From: Thalassoglobus polymorphus
Lineage (GTDB): Bacteria > Planctomycetota > Planctomycetia > Planctomycetales > Planctomycetaceae
DNA: 64,000 nt
Reading direction: 5' to 3'
NCBI RefSeq assembly: GCF_007744255.1
Contig: NZ_CP036267.1
Span: 5,002,001 to 5,066,000, forward strand
Both the position numbers and the translations under genes were made by a program. Below the pieces are notes generated by a model. That model did not search any database. It was not told the DNA's origin and worked only from the letters and a program-made list of their open reading frames with translations. Shown here piece by piece: positions 36,986 to 47,200 of this stretch. Every line of letters starts with the position of its first letter. Position 1 is the stretch's first letter.

Positions 36986-38119
36986 ATGTCTCCTAAAATC
37001 ACAATCGTTCAACTGCTGCATAGCATGACTGTCGGCGGTGCCGAGGTTCTTGCTGCAGGGTTGGCTCGGAGATTGGGGGATCGGTATCGGTTTGTTTTTG
37101 TTTGCCTCGATTCCGTCGGAGAGTTAGGAGAACAACTCCGTGATGAAGGTTTTCCTCTCGTCGTTCTCCATCGCGGAACAGGAATTGACTGGACTTGCTC
37201 GCGAGCATTGAAAGAAGAACTGAAATCACAAGAGGCAACAATCGTTCATGCCCATCAGTACACTCCATTTTTCTACGCATTGACCACCGGGATTTCCGGC
37301 CGTCGACCTCCCATTCTTTTTACCGAACATGGCCGTTTTTTCCCCGATCTTCCTAATCGAAAGCATGCCATCTTCAATCGACTGTTAATGCGAAAAAATG
37401 ACCGCATCGTTGGCGTTGGCGAGGCTGTTCGTAAAGCTCTTGTAGACAACGAAGGAATCCCTGAAAATCGGACTCAGGTGATCTACAATGGAATCGACCT
37501 CACCAAATTTGAGGCAACAGACGCTTCTGCACGCAGCAGGATTCGTAACGAACTTGCAATCGGCGAGAATGATTTTGTCGTCTCACTTGTTGGTCGCCTG
37601 AACGATTTAAAGGATCACTCGACAGCGATTCGGACCGCCAGACGCGTCGCTGAACAGCTGCCGAATTTCCGAATGCTTTTCGTTGGCGAAGGAGAAGAGC
37701 GTACGAAAATTGAGGCAGAAATTCGTGAGGCACAACTTGAACAGACAATCACACTACTTGGGACACGCCACGATATTCCGGAAATCCTGCAAGCCTCCGA
37801 TGTCTGCTTTTTGTCGAGCTTGAGCGAAGGAATTCCGTTGACGCTGATTGAAGGAATGGCTGCCGGACTGCCGGTTGTGGCGACTGACGTAGGCGGAAAC
37901 TCTGAAGTTGTCATTCAAGATAAAACAGGCTATCTCGCCCCATCTGGAGATGATGAAACCCTTGCGAGTTACTTAATCACACTTGGGAAAGACCCGGCAC
38001 TGCGAAGTCGACTCGGAGAATCTGGCCGCCAGCGGGCTCGTCAACATTTTTCAGAAATTGAAAACCACAGAAGATACCAGGAACTTTACGATGCGATGTC
38101 GGGCATCGCATCCACGTAA
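36986..38119 (+). CDS. Glycosyltransferase family 4
   Basis: GT-B transferase, 377 residues: VQLLHSMTVGGAEVLAAGLA (the GGAE N-terminal loop), TIVHAHQYTPFFYALTTG, ILFTEHGRFFPDLPNRKHAI, VVSLVGRLNDLKDHSTAIRT, LFVGEGEERTKIEAEI, LGTRHDIPEILQASDVCFLS, and SEGIPLTLIEGMAAGLPVVA. All regions expected for the family are intact. It lies between asnB and the FemAB-like gene, and its neighbour suggests an exosortase-linked pathway. Confidence 0.93.
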   Translation: MSPKITIVQLLHSMTVGGAEVLAAGLARRLGDRYRFVFVCLDSVGELGEQLRDEGFPLVVLHRGTGIDWTCSRALKEELKSQEATIVHAHQYTPFFYALTTGISGRRPPILFTEHGRFFPDLPNRKHAIFNRLLMRKNDRIVGVGEAVRKALVDNEGIPENRTQVIYNGIDLTKFEATDASARSRIRNELAIGENDFVVSLVGRLNDLKDHSTAIRTARRVAEQLPNFRMLFVGEGEERTKIEAEIREAQLEQTITLLGTRHDIPEILQASDVCFLSSLSEGIPLTLIEGMAAGLPVVATDVGGNSEVVIQDKTGYLAPSGDDETLASYLITLGKDPALRSRLGESGRQRARQHFSEIENHRRYQELYDAMSGIAST

Positions 38120-38133
38120 GCTGTCACCCTGCA

Positions 38134-39219
38134 ATGCAAAAAGAAATCGAAACAATCTCTGAAACACCATCGAGCCAACCACTCACACTTGAGGTTCTGC
38201 AAAATCAAGATGTGCTGAATTCGGCGTCCGAGATCTGGAGAGACCAAGCGTTGCCGGATCACCCAGCTAACGACCTGAGATGGCTGCGGGTGCTTGCAAA
38301 AGGTTTTGGTCACCGCCCGCTCCTCTTGCGAGCCAAGCGTGGCGAGAGCGTGATTGGACAACTCCCATTGGCCAAGGTTCAAGGGCCAATCTTTGGAAAA
38401 TTTCTTGTTGGCTTACCTTACCTGAACTCAGGAGGTGTCAAAACTGACGACGAAGCAGCTGCCGCGATGCTCATTGAGCAGGCCATCCACCTCACTGATG
38501 AGCACGACTGTCGCTACCTTGAACTTCGACATGAAGAACCGAGGGTGAACCCTGGTTTCAATGCGGAACTCACAACAAAAATTCACATGCGACTGGCACT
38601 CCAAGAAAACGTAGAAGCCCAACGAGCTGCCCTCAAGGCGAGTGTTCGCAATCAAGTCAAAAAAGGTGAGAAGCAAGGTTTCACAATCCATTGGGGTGGC
38701 CCCGAACTCCTCAATGACTTCTACAAGGTTTTCAGCCGGCGGATGCGAGACTTGGGGACGCCAGTTTATGGCCGAAAGTTCTTCGCTGCGATACTTGATG
38801 AATTCAAAGATGGCGCCGAATTTTGTTCTGTTCGCGATGGCAAAAGACCTATTGCTGTTGCGCTGCTGATTCATGGTTCAACAGTCACAGAAGTTCCGAG
38901 CGCGAGTTCACTTCCCGAATACAATCGAACAAACGCCAACATGCTGATGTATTGGAACTTACTCGTACGCAGCGTCGAACGGGGCCAGACGATTTTCGAC
39001 TTCGGCCGTTCTACAATAGATGGGCCGACATTCAAGTTCAAAAAACAATGGGGCTGTCAACAAGAACCTGCCATCTGGCAATACTATCTCCGCGAAGGCA
39101 ATGTTGACGATATGCGGCCCGACAGCGGAAAGAAAAAGATGTTGATCGAACTTTGGAAACGTCTTCCGGTCTGGCTCGCCAACATCATCGGCCCGTGGAT
39201 TGTTAAAGGGATTCCTTAA
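38134..39219 (+). CDS. FemAB-like protein, exosortase/PEP-CTERM associated (TIGR03019 type)
   Basis: A member of the GNAT-fold FemAB/peptidyl-transferase group, 361 residues. FemAB enzymes use aminoacyl-tRNA to add amino acids to peptidoglycan precursors; in exosortase loci the substrate is unknown. Recognised features are SEIWRDQALPDHPANDLRWL at the N-terminus, LVGLPYLNSGGV, LKASVRNQVKKGEKQGFTIH, FSRRMRDLGTPVYGRKFF, VALLIHGSTVTEVPSASSLP, and the C-terminal FDFGRSTIDGPTFKFKKQWG, diagnostic of the group. It starts 14 bp after the preceding stop. Confidence 0.92.
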   Translation: MQKEIETISETPSSQPLTLEVLQNQDVLNSASEIWRDQALPDHPANDLRWLRVLAKGFGHRPLLLRAKRGESVIGQLPLAKVQGPIFGKFLVGLPYLNSGGVKTDDEAAAAMLIEQAIHLTDEHDCRYLELRHEEPRVNPGFNAELTTKIHMRLALQENVEAQRAALKASVRNQVKKGEKQGFTIHWGGPELLNDFYKVFSRRMRDLGTPVYGRKFFAAILDEFKDGAEFCSVRDGKRPIAVALLIHGSTVTEVPSASSLPEYNRTNANMLMYWNLLVRSVERGQTIFDFGRSTIDGPTFKFKKQWGCQQEPAIWQYYLREGNVDDMRPDSGKKKMLIELWKRLPVWLANIIGPWIVKGIP

Positions 39220-39277
39220 ACTCTCCAGACTTCCACCATTCTTGATACCGACTTCATCTGTAAATTGTATTCCTGAG

Positions 39278-40495
39278 ATGCCCACCAACTCACTGAAAAT
39301 TCTCGCTGTGACCAGCGAGATCCCATGGCCGTTAAATTCTGGTGGTCACCTTCGATCTTTTTATTTGCTACGTGAAATATCGAAGTCTGCTTCTCTGCGT
39401 CTGGTCGTTCCTGCGGATCCTTCCCAAGACGAAAACGTGAGAGCACTTATTGAGCAAGGCATCAATGTGATCCCCGTTCCGGGATGCGTGCGAAAACGAC
39501 ACACTGAAGCATGGAAAATCCTCAAATCAATCGTCCGACGAGAATCATACGTTTTCTATCGACGGCACTACTGGAAGCAAGTTGCCGCAGAAATCAGAAA
39601 GCAAATTGAACTCGAGCGACCGGATTTGGTGTATTTTGACCATCTCGATTCATTTACCTATCGCAAGGAGATCGGCGATCTTCCGTTCGTCGTCGACATG
39701 CACAACGTTTACTCAGCGATATCTCAACGACTCGCAAATGAAACTAGGAACCCTCTGAAGAAAGCGTACCTTCACCACGAGACTCAACTGATCCAGAAGG
39801 CTGAAGAACAAGTCGCGAAATCCGCTCGCTCAGTTTTTGCTGTTTCTGACATTGAACGCGAACACTTTCGAAGCCTCGGTGCAACGTTTGCCTCTACAAT
39901 TCCCAACGGAGTCAATTGCGAGCAATACAAAAACAACAAGGAAAAACCAAACACAAACAGCCGGGAGATCCTATTTGTAGGAGACCTGTCATGGGCGCCG
40001 AACATCAGCGCCGCACTCTTTCTGGCAAACGAAGTGATCCCAAAAGTTCGACAACACTCAAACGACGCGACCTTAACAATCGTTGGGCGAAACCCAGTCC
40101 CCGAAATACAGACTCTCAACAACTTAGAAGGTGTGACCGTCATCCCGAACGCACCTGAAATTCTCTCTCACTACCATCGCGCCTCAGTTCTGGCAGTTCC
40201 ATTACAATCTGGAGGCGGGACCCGTCTCAAAATCCTCGAAGCCTTTGCAGCCAGCCTTCCGGTCGTCAGCACACCCGTCGGCTGCGAAGGTTTAGAAGTC
40301 GTCGATGGCGAACACCTCATCGTGAGTAAGCACGACGAATTCGCTGATTCACTCTCGAAATTCGTATCCGAAAATTGCCTCAATAGATTACAGACTTTCA
40401 ACGCTCTAAACTTGGTTGAAAAGACTTACGACTGGAGTTCTGTTGGAGAAAAATTGGTCAGCGTCCTACATGATACCCCGAAAAACGCCCCATGA
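39278..40495 (+). CDS. Glycosyltransferase family 4
   Basis: GT-B transferase, 405 residues from the ATG at 39278 (MPTNSLKILAVTSEIPWPLN), chosen because homologous enzymes begin at that strand; an ATG at 39200 would overlap the FemAB gene by 20 bp. Motifs: SGGHLRSFYLLREIS, VDMHNVYSAISQRLA, ILFVGDLSWAPNISAALFLA, TIVGRNPVPEIQTLNNLEGV, and LQSGGGTRLKILEAFAASLP. The layout is like the gene at 17065, so the two may be distant relatives within the locus. Confidence 0.92.
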   Translation: MPTNSLKILAVTSEIPWPLNSGGHLRSFYLLREISKSASLRLVVPADPSQDENVRALIEQGINVIPVPGCVRKRHTEAWKILKSIVRRESYVFYRRHYWKQVAAEIRKQIELERPDLVYFDHLDSFTYRKEIGDLPFVVDMHNVYSAISQRLANETRNPLKKAYLHHETQLIQKAEEQVAKSARSVFAVSDIEREHFRSLGATFASTIPNGVNCEQYKNNKEKPNTNSREILFVGDLSWAPNISAALFLANEVIPKVRQHSNDATLTIVGRNPVPEIQTLNNLEGVTVIPNAPEILSHYHRASVLAVPLQSGGGTRLKILEAFAASLPVVSTPVGCEGLEVVDGEHLIVSKHDEFADSLSKFVSENCLNRLQTFNALNLVEKTYDWSSVGEKLVSVLHDTPKNAP

Positions 40496-42096
40496 ACCAA
40501 ATCGCAAATGACAAAATCCCGCCGACGGCGACATTAAATCCGGATGAGTCTTGGAAATGCACAGCTATGGACCTAACTGTCATTTGCATAATCATCACTG
40601 CTGGATTTTTAATTCGAATTTCATTCTTCACCGGGCTCGCAATGGGAGACGATGTCATTTATGCGGCTCAGGTACTATCCCTGGCACATGGTAGTAACCC
40701 AACACTAGAGCAGACACATTGGACCACAAGAGCAGGCATGACCTTCCTGCCTTCTGCAATCCTAAAAACAACCGGAAACATCCAGTTTAGTTTTGTTGCC
40801 ATTCCATTATTCTTTAGCACCTTGAAAATTGCCGTAGCAATTATTGGCGGCAACATTCTACTAGGTCGCAAATACGGGATACTTTCAGGGATAATCATGG
40901 CAATAATTCCTCTCGAAATAATCTACGCGACTCACTTCTTCCCGGACATACCCGTCAGCTGCCTAAGTTCTCTCAGCCTCTTATTTTGGATCCATGCACT
41001 TAAAACCGACTCGCGACTCTCTTTTCTGCTTGCCGGACTTTGCTTTGGAATCGGATACCTTTTTCGTGAAACAATTCTATTGGATGGACCTGTCTACATA
41101 GCATTACTGGTAACGAGCGGTCGAATAATTCGTCCAAAAATCCTGATCGCAACAATAGCTCCTCTAACCATCCTTGTGATTGAATCAGTGTTATTCAATT
41201 TTTATCACGGCGACCCTTTATACAGAATCGACAGCATTCTTCATCAGCAGGAAAACCCGGCCAACTTAACTCTAATCAGTACATCCACTGCCGGCGGAGG
41301 GTTCATCACTGATCCGCTACTCATGCTTCTTCTCAGCCATGAATTTAGTATCTTCATGACAGCCAGTCTTGTGCTAGCATTCTTCTCAATCCGAAACCTG
41401 AAGACAGCCCCTTTCGCAATCTGGCTAATATTTGGGTTCATTTGGCAATACTACGGAACGACCGTCCCGACAGACTGGGTCCCACTACAACGTGATCCTC
41501 GATACTCTGCTGGACTAACGATTCCTGCCGCATTCATTTTAAGTTACCACATCAGCAATATTCGCATCCCATTTTTACGCTATTCTATCATTACTGTACT
41601 TTGCACAAGTGGCCTCGTATGTGCATCATTCGACAATGGAGGGAGTGCACTAGCAGCTCATCGCGAATTCCTGAGTAAAGAGCCCCCCGGTCCTGTCGCT
41701 TCAGAACCATATGAATTCGTAGCGCTGCTCTGGCTTGACAATTCAGTTAACCCACCTCCAGGAGTTTCCCCGGGCACAGAGTTAGGCAGGAACTCAATTC
41801 TTCGCTCGGTCACCGAAATAAAGTCTGTAACAGCAACGGCACCCTCGTCGGGAGATTTCATCTTAATTTCCCCCTCGCGCCGGCCCAGATTATATAAGGA
41901 TCTACAGGCCAAGGGATGGATTGAAACGGAATCGTATCAAGAACATGTCCCGGCAGGGCGACTACTGGCTGGAAAGCTCCTCCGTCAATTACCAGGGCAG
42001 CAACAACGTGCTGTCGACGCAATGACTCCCAAGCGGCTGGTCTTGATGAAAAGGCGAGCAACCTCGAATGAAAAAGAACAATCGAGTGGGAAATGA
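40492..42096 (+). CDS. Membrane glycosyltransferase, GT39/PMT-like (GT-C fold)
   Basis: A 534-residue protein with roughly ten to twelve membrane spans that uses a lipid-linked sugar donor on the outer face of the inner membrane. After a short cytosolic lead and first span (LTVICIIITAGFLIRISFFT) comes GLAMGDDVIYAAQVLSLAHG, with the acidic pair expected in the first loop of GT-C enzymes. A LLFWIHALKTDSRLSFLLAG, FGIGYLFRET pattern follows, typical of the family. The last 150 residues form a soluble domain. The gene is AT-rich, with many ATA and TTA codons, unlike its neighbours, which suggests transfer. Confidence 0.83.
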   Translation: MNQIANDKIPPTATLNPDESWKCTAMDLTVICIIITAGFLIRISFFTGLAMGDDVIYAAQVLSLAHGSNPTLEQTHWTTRAGMTFLPSAILKTTGNIQFSFVAIPLFFSTLKIAVAIIGGNILLGRKYGILSGIIMAIIPLEIIYATHFFPDIPVSCLSSLSLLFWIHALKTDSRLSFLLAGLCFGIGYLFRETILLDGPVYIALLVTSGRIIRPKILIATIAPLTILVIESVLFNFYHGDPLYRIDSILHQQENPANLTLISTSTAGGGFITDPLLMLLLSHEFSIFMTASLVLAFFSIRNLKTAPFAIWLIFGFIWQYYGTTVPTDWVPLQRDPRYSAGLTIPAAFILSYHISNIRIPFLRYSIITVLCTSGLVCASFDNGGSALAAHREFLSKEPPGPVASEPYEFVALLWLDNSVNPPPGVSPGTELGRNSILRSVTEIKSVTATAPSSGDFILISPSRRPRLYKDLQAKGWIETESYQEHVPAGRLLAGKLLRQLPGQQQRAVDAMTPKRLVLMKRRATSNEKEQSSGK

Positions 42097-43247
42097 ACTA
42101 TAAACTTCGCACTCCTTCAATCCTACACACACGAGTTGTTACAAAAACCGGGGGAGGACCAGACAAGACCATCTTGAACTCGCCACGATTCCTCAAAGAA
42201 CTCGGCTACTCAAGTGCTTGCGTTTACCTGCACCCTCCTGAAGACGAGGGGATCGAAACTCTAAAAACGATAGCAACTCAGTCGGAATGCCCCTTAATCA
42301 CAATTCCAGACAAAGGTGCGCTGGACTTTTCGATTGTTCGCAAACTCCTCAAAGTCTGCAAGGAAAACAATGTCTCAATCTGGCATGGACATGACTACAA
42401 GACGAATGCGCTTGGTTTACTCCTTAGACGATTCCATCGCATGCACCTTGTGACAACAGTCCATGGCTGGGGGCATCAAACCCCCAAAGTCCTACTCTAT
42501 TACTGGGTCGACCGCCAAGCGATCCGTCGCCACGATCATGTCATTTGTGTTTCAGAAGACTTATACGAAACTTGCACGGAGATGGGAGTTCCTCAACAGC
42601 GTTGCAGCTTGATCCAAAACGCAATTGACTCCGAGCAGTTCAAACGAAGCACTTCAACAGACGAAGCCAAAACAACAGTCGGTTTCGAACAAAGTCAGTT
42701 TCTGATCGGAGCCGTCGGACGTTTGTCGGATGAAAAGGGGTTTGACCTACTGATCGAAGCTGTGACTCGGTTGATCGAGGCTGGTCTAAACGTTGGGCTT
42801 GCGATTATCGGAGAAGGAGTCGAGAGAGAGAGACTGGAAAAGCAAATCGCGGAATCGGGGCATTCAGACCGAATCCAGCTGCTCGGTTACCGCTCTGACA
42901 CCAAGTCTCTCTATGAAGCAATGGACCTATACGTCCTGAGCAGTCATCGAGAAGGGCTTCCCAATGTGGTTTTGGAAGCGATGGCAATGGAAGTTCCTGT
43001 CGTAGCGACCCGTATTGCCGGTGTTCCGAAATTAGTCCAAGACCGAGAGAATGGACTTCTTGTTGAGGCGGGAGACGTTTCGCAAATTGAGACAGCAATC
43101 CAAGAGATCATGCTGAATCCCGAACTCCGAGAGAGACTCACGCGGAATGCCCGTAAGACCATCGAAAACGAATTCAGTTTTTCGGTCCGTATGGAAAAAG
43201 TCCGAGCAATCTATGACAAGCTGTTGAGCAACTCGACGAAGCCCTAA
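42093..43247 (+). CDS. Glycosyltransferase family 4
   Basis: GT-B transferase, 384 residues, overlapping the upstream gene by 4 bp. Motifs: TRVVTKTGGGPDKTILNSPR (GGGPxK loop), IWHGHDYKTNALGLLLRRFH, LVTTVHGWGH, LIGAVGRLSDEKGFDLLIEA, AIIGEGVERERLEKQIAESG, LGYRSDTKSLYEAMDLYVLS, and HREGLPNVVLEAMAMEVPVV. It is the last gene of the glycan block; the next gene is on the opposite strand. Confidence 0.93.
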   Translation: MNYKLRTPSILHTRVVTKTGGGPDKTILNSPRFLKELGYSSACVYLHPPEDEGIETLKTIATQSECPLITIPDKGALDFSIVRKLLKVCKENNVSIWHGHDYKTNALGLLLRRFHRMHLVTTVHGWGHQTPKVLLYYWVDRQAIRRHDHVICVSEDLYETCTEMGVPQQRCSLIQNAIDSEQFKRSTSTDEAKTTVGFEQSQFLIGAVGRLSDEKGFDLLIEAVTRLIEAGLNVGLAIIGEGVERERLEKQIAESGHSDRIQLLGYRSDTKSLYEAMDLYVLSSHREGLPNVVLEAMAMEVPVVATRIAGVPKLVQDRENGLLVEAGDVSQIETAIQEIMLNPELRERLTRNARKTIENEFSFSVRMEKVRAIYDKLLSNSTKP

Positions 43248-43269
43248 TGAAAATATGCAATCCGAGGAA

Positions 43270-43677
43270 TCAGCGACTAGAGGCAAAGAAAACCTGAACG
43301 AATTTGATCAATCCTTTTCGGCCTTCCTGATTTTCTTCCCAGTCCAACCAGTCCTCGCATTCCCCCAAAGACCCCGAAAACCTCACTTCATCTGACTGAT
43401 CAAAAACAACCCAGTTACGATTTTGGAACTCATGAATTCGAAACTCAGGCTGCGAAGGCGCAATCTTTGGTTCCTTTTCCCAGACTGGTCCAACAGCCGA
43501 AGTCGCTTCAACTTGACATTTAGTAATGCTTGCGGATGCAACGTTCATATCACGCCCCACTGATAAATCACTATCTATTAAGCATACGCCAGTGCCACGA
43601 TTAGAGAAATAGGAATTTTTCATATTGAAAGACCTTCCGCCTGAAAACTCTTTCAGTATTTGACAAACTGATTCCAA
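43270..43677 (-). CDS. Small protein with C-terminal ECEDWLD motif
   Basis: Hypothetical protein of 135 residues and the only convincing minus-strand gene in the plus-strand locus. Its C-terminal half (FRIHEFQNRNWVVFDQSDEV, then SLGECEDWLDWEENQEG) resembles a short domain I recall from small planctomycete proteins of unknown function; this is memory, not a search. The N-terminal half is polar with several Cys and no signal peptide. The in-frame ATG at 43623 (MKNSYFSNRG) is a possible later start. Its 3' end converges on the GT4 gene with 22 bp between stops. Confidence 0.6.
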   Translation of the reverse strand: MESVCQILKEFSGGRSFNMKNSYFSNRGTGVCLIDSDLSVGRDMNVASASITKCQVEATSAVGPVWEKEPKIAPSQPEFRIHEFQNRNWVVFDQSDEVRFSGSLGECEDWLDWEENQEGRKGLIKFVQVFFASSR

Positions 43678-43793
43678 TGGCGCCTCTTCTTGAATTTCTT
43701 TACTAAGTCTGCAAAATGGTATCGACTGGAAGGAAGAGTTCAGTGAAGTTCAGGACTTGAATGTGTTGAAAGATGTACTGAAACCAGTGAAAA

Positions 43794-44285
43794 ATGGCGA
43801 AATCACCTCAAATCACTGACTCTCATTTTTACGATGGGGAAAGCCTACCATTGACCAGCAACAAAAGAACAGGTGATGGAGATTGGCTTAGAAAATCGTT
43901 TTCCCGATTAATTCTTCCGTACTGGACCTTACTCACTTATTTGCTGCTTGCTCCACACCCTCTCTGGTTCCTCACAGGTCTGAGTCAACCGGATGAGTTT
44001 TCTATTTTCACAATGTCCGACCTGATTCAACATTTGTCTGCCTTCGCAGTGTTGGGTTTTCTTCTGAGCACTCAGTTCTCACCCTCAGGTCGAACCAGCA
44101 AGTTGCTTTACGCATCTGGATTCTACGCGGTGATCACCGAACTGCTGCAGTGGTTCATCCCCAATCGACACGCTGCGATCTCAGACATGCTCGCAAATGC
44201 GTCAGGGTTAATCATCGGGTGGAGCTGCTACCTGCTTCTGCGATCACTCTTCTCAACCCGCACCATCTCTTTCCAGACTCGATGA
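43794..44285 (+). CDS. VanZ-like family protein
   Basis: Small membrane protein of 163 residues, function unknown apart from distant relation to VanZ, which gives low-level teicoplanin resistance. There are four hydrophobic segments from about residue 40. The family signature is visible as SDLIQHLSAFAVLGFLLSTQ and TELLQWFIPNRHAAISDMLA, followed by NASGLIIGW. It ends one base before the next gene, whose product contains three more VanZ-like modules, so the two are probably co-expressed. Confidence 0.85.
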   Translation: MAKSPQITDSHFYDGESLPLTSNKRTGDGDWLRKSFSRLILPYWTLLTYLLLAPHPLWFLTGLSQPDEFSIFTMSDLIQHLSAFAVLGFLLSTQFSPSGRTSKLLYASGFYAVITELLQWFIPNRHAAISDMLANASGLIIGWSCYLLLRSLFSTRTISFQTR

Positions 44286-44286
44286 A

Positions 44287-47200
44287 ATGCCGCTTGAGCA
44301 ACCAAACAATCCATCGCGTGCTTCACACCGAGTAGTCTGGTCGGCATTCTTGATCACTATCCTCTGGGCGAATGTAGCAACATTCTCTACCCGAGAGTGT
44401 TATTCGCAGGATCACAAAACTCCGATCCCGAGTCACTCGTTTCATGCGAATTCTCCGAACTGGATGAAATCCGAACTGCTTCCAAGCATTAGATTCCCCA
44501 GTGAGTCGCACTCGGTGAATGGTTATCTTCAAGAGAGGAGTGACTCCGGAACCCAAGTTGTCTCCATTCTTCGACCGATTCAGCTTAAGAGCAACGAGCA
44601 TTTAAACAACTCAGACCTTGCTCGTTTTGAGTCATCAATTCTCAGTGCGAGGCGAGAGCATCCAGAGATCGTCATTCTTTCAGGAATCAGTTGGAACATC
44701 TCAAGCGACGAGTACTCATTCGACCTCACAATTCTCTTCCCAGAAACTCCTGAAGAATTCGACAACCAGCGTCAGTTCGAAAAGTTCGTCGGGACGTTGG
44801 AGTTCGAGACTAATACGCTGGAGTCCGTAAAAAAAACGTTGAGTTGGTTGGAAAAAAACGCCGTCCACAATGGCCTTCGACCAGTGGTCATCTCACACTC
44901 GTATCGCTGGCTCGGGGAGTCAGCTTCCGAAATTGTCATTCCCGTTGCTGCATTGATGAGAGTGAGTGAACTGGTACTCGGGTTCCCCATATTCCCTGCT
45001 CAGGACAGGGGCTTCACTCCCCAGGTCCCCTCACTCGACACATTGAATTCCCGAGAAGAATCTTGGAATCAGCTGCTGAAACGCGATTTGAATGTCCTTG
45101 CAGCAATTTCGAGCTCCCAAACGACAACCGACCCTCCCACCCCACTCACCGAAACTTGGATACAAACGAGTGAGCCTACCTCAAACGGAGTTTTGTTGGC
45201 ATTACACTCCGGCGATTTTTACAGCGGCCAAGGGGGGATCGCGACCGAACTCGATTTCTCAGTTGCAATCAACGGACTTGAACAAGCAGTGCCCTCAGGT
45301 GGTGCGATAACGGTTCCGGCAGAGACACTATTAACAGTCTCGTTCGCTTGCAAAATTCCAGAACAAGATCTGACCGGCGAGCCCAATTGGCTGGACTCCA
45401 TTGAACTCGTGTGCATTAGCGAGAGTGGAGTTGAAACACTGGTCGAAAACACCATTCAACTGGGAAACGCAAACCACCAATGGGATTTGAAGACCCCAAA
45501 CGGAGGTGTCGTTGTCCGCGCTTGTGCTCGACGCTCCGTGGATGGTGGTGAAGACTACCTTGTCTACACGAATCCTATTTTCATCAAATCCGAATTCACG
45601 CCTGAACCATGGTCCGCGTCAAAAAGTTTAGCCTCCGTTTCAGCATTGCAAATATTTGGTTTTCTGGGGAGCGTCATCGCAGCAGCAACAATTTTTTTCG
45701 TGCTTTCGAAAGTCTCCCATCGAGCAAAGGAGGGACGCTCGCGCAGGATTGAAATCGCATCAAAGCTCCCGGCTCTCGCTGATCAGCCAGAGGCTGACTG
45801 GACACCACCCACCGAAGAGACGAGCCCACAGATAAAGCCTCATCCCGATGCCCCAAGCAACGGTGCGATATCAATCCCAACCCGCGGCCAATTCGCCCTG
45901 GCAGGTTGTTTAGTGACTCTGTTTGCGATTTACGGCTCACTCGTTCCACTCAATTATCAGCCTCTGCCTTTCGATTCAGCAGTCGAGCGTTTTTTGGACA
46001 CTCCATTTCTTCAAATTGACGTCAATAGAAGACAGGACTGGGTTGCGAACATTCTTCTCTACGTTCCGCTAGGATATTTCTGGGCGAGTGCGTTTATCTT
46101 CGATCGCAATAACTTCGCTGTGCGAGCCCTGCTTTGTAGTAGCGTCGCGCTAATTCTCACTGGGATTGCGATCGGAACGGAATTTTTACAAATTTGGTTT
46201 CCACCTCGCACGGTCTCACAAAATGACATCATCGCAGAGGCAATTGGCGCAACCCTTGGCAGCGTAGTGGCCTTAGCAACGATTCAAGCATCTGTGAAGT
46301 GGTTCCGCCAAATGATTCGCCTCTCTAACCCGGGAGCAAGTCTAGACTGGTTTCTGCAGCTTTATATTCTTGCATTGTTTTTCGCAACATTAATGCCGTT
46401 CGACTTCATATTGAATTCGGCAGAGCTGGCAGCAAAAGTGCAAGCCGGAAGAATTTCGGCACAATTTCCTGAGTTCAGTTCCGCTACACTCGCCAACCTA
46501 CTTGGCACATCGATAATGTTTTTCCCGATTGGAATTTGGACAAGTCGCTGGCAAGACCGTGCCTCCCATCGATCACTTTGGAAAGCCCTCTCACTGACCG
46601 TCTGTATTCCGATATTCCTGGAAATCATTCAGATTCCAGTCTTCTCGCGTTATGCAACTCTCACTGGAATGCTGGCAGGAGTTGTCGGTGCATTAATGGG
46701 ATTTCACGTTACCCGCCACTTCGGCGGTTCAATCACAAATCGCCTGCTTGAAGCACCTGAGAAACGAGCTTCAAGAACAGTTTCCACAGTTGTGATTATC
46801 GCCTCGTACTTGACTGGCTTGGCAATTTTTTATGTTGGCCCACTTCGGCCAGGAGTCCTCGGTGAAACGATATTTCGTCTTCAGAATTTCTGGCAAGTCC
46901 CCTTCGCACGACTGTATTGGGGAACTGAACTGAATGCATTTCTTACGATCTCTCGGCAACTCGCATTACTTGCGCCAATCGGGTTCCTCCTTGGGGACCT
47001 GGCGTTATCCAGCGAGACATTAAAGCAAACAAAGTGGAGATTTGGAGCAAGCGTCCTGCTCTTGGCAATGATTGCAACACTCCTGGAGATCGGGCAGGTT
47101 TGGAATATGGACCGATATGCCGATGTCACAGACGCGATCTTACTTGGAATTGGAGGGATCCTTGGACTTGTCATTCGCCCCGCCCTGATCGATTTCGCCA

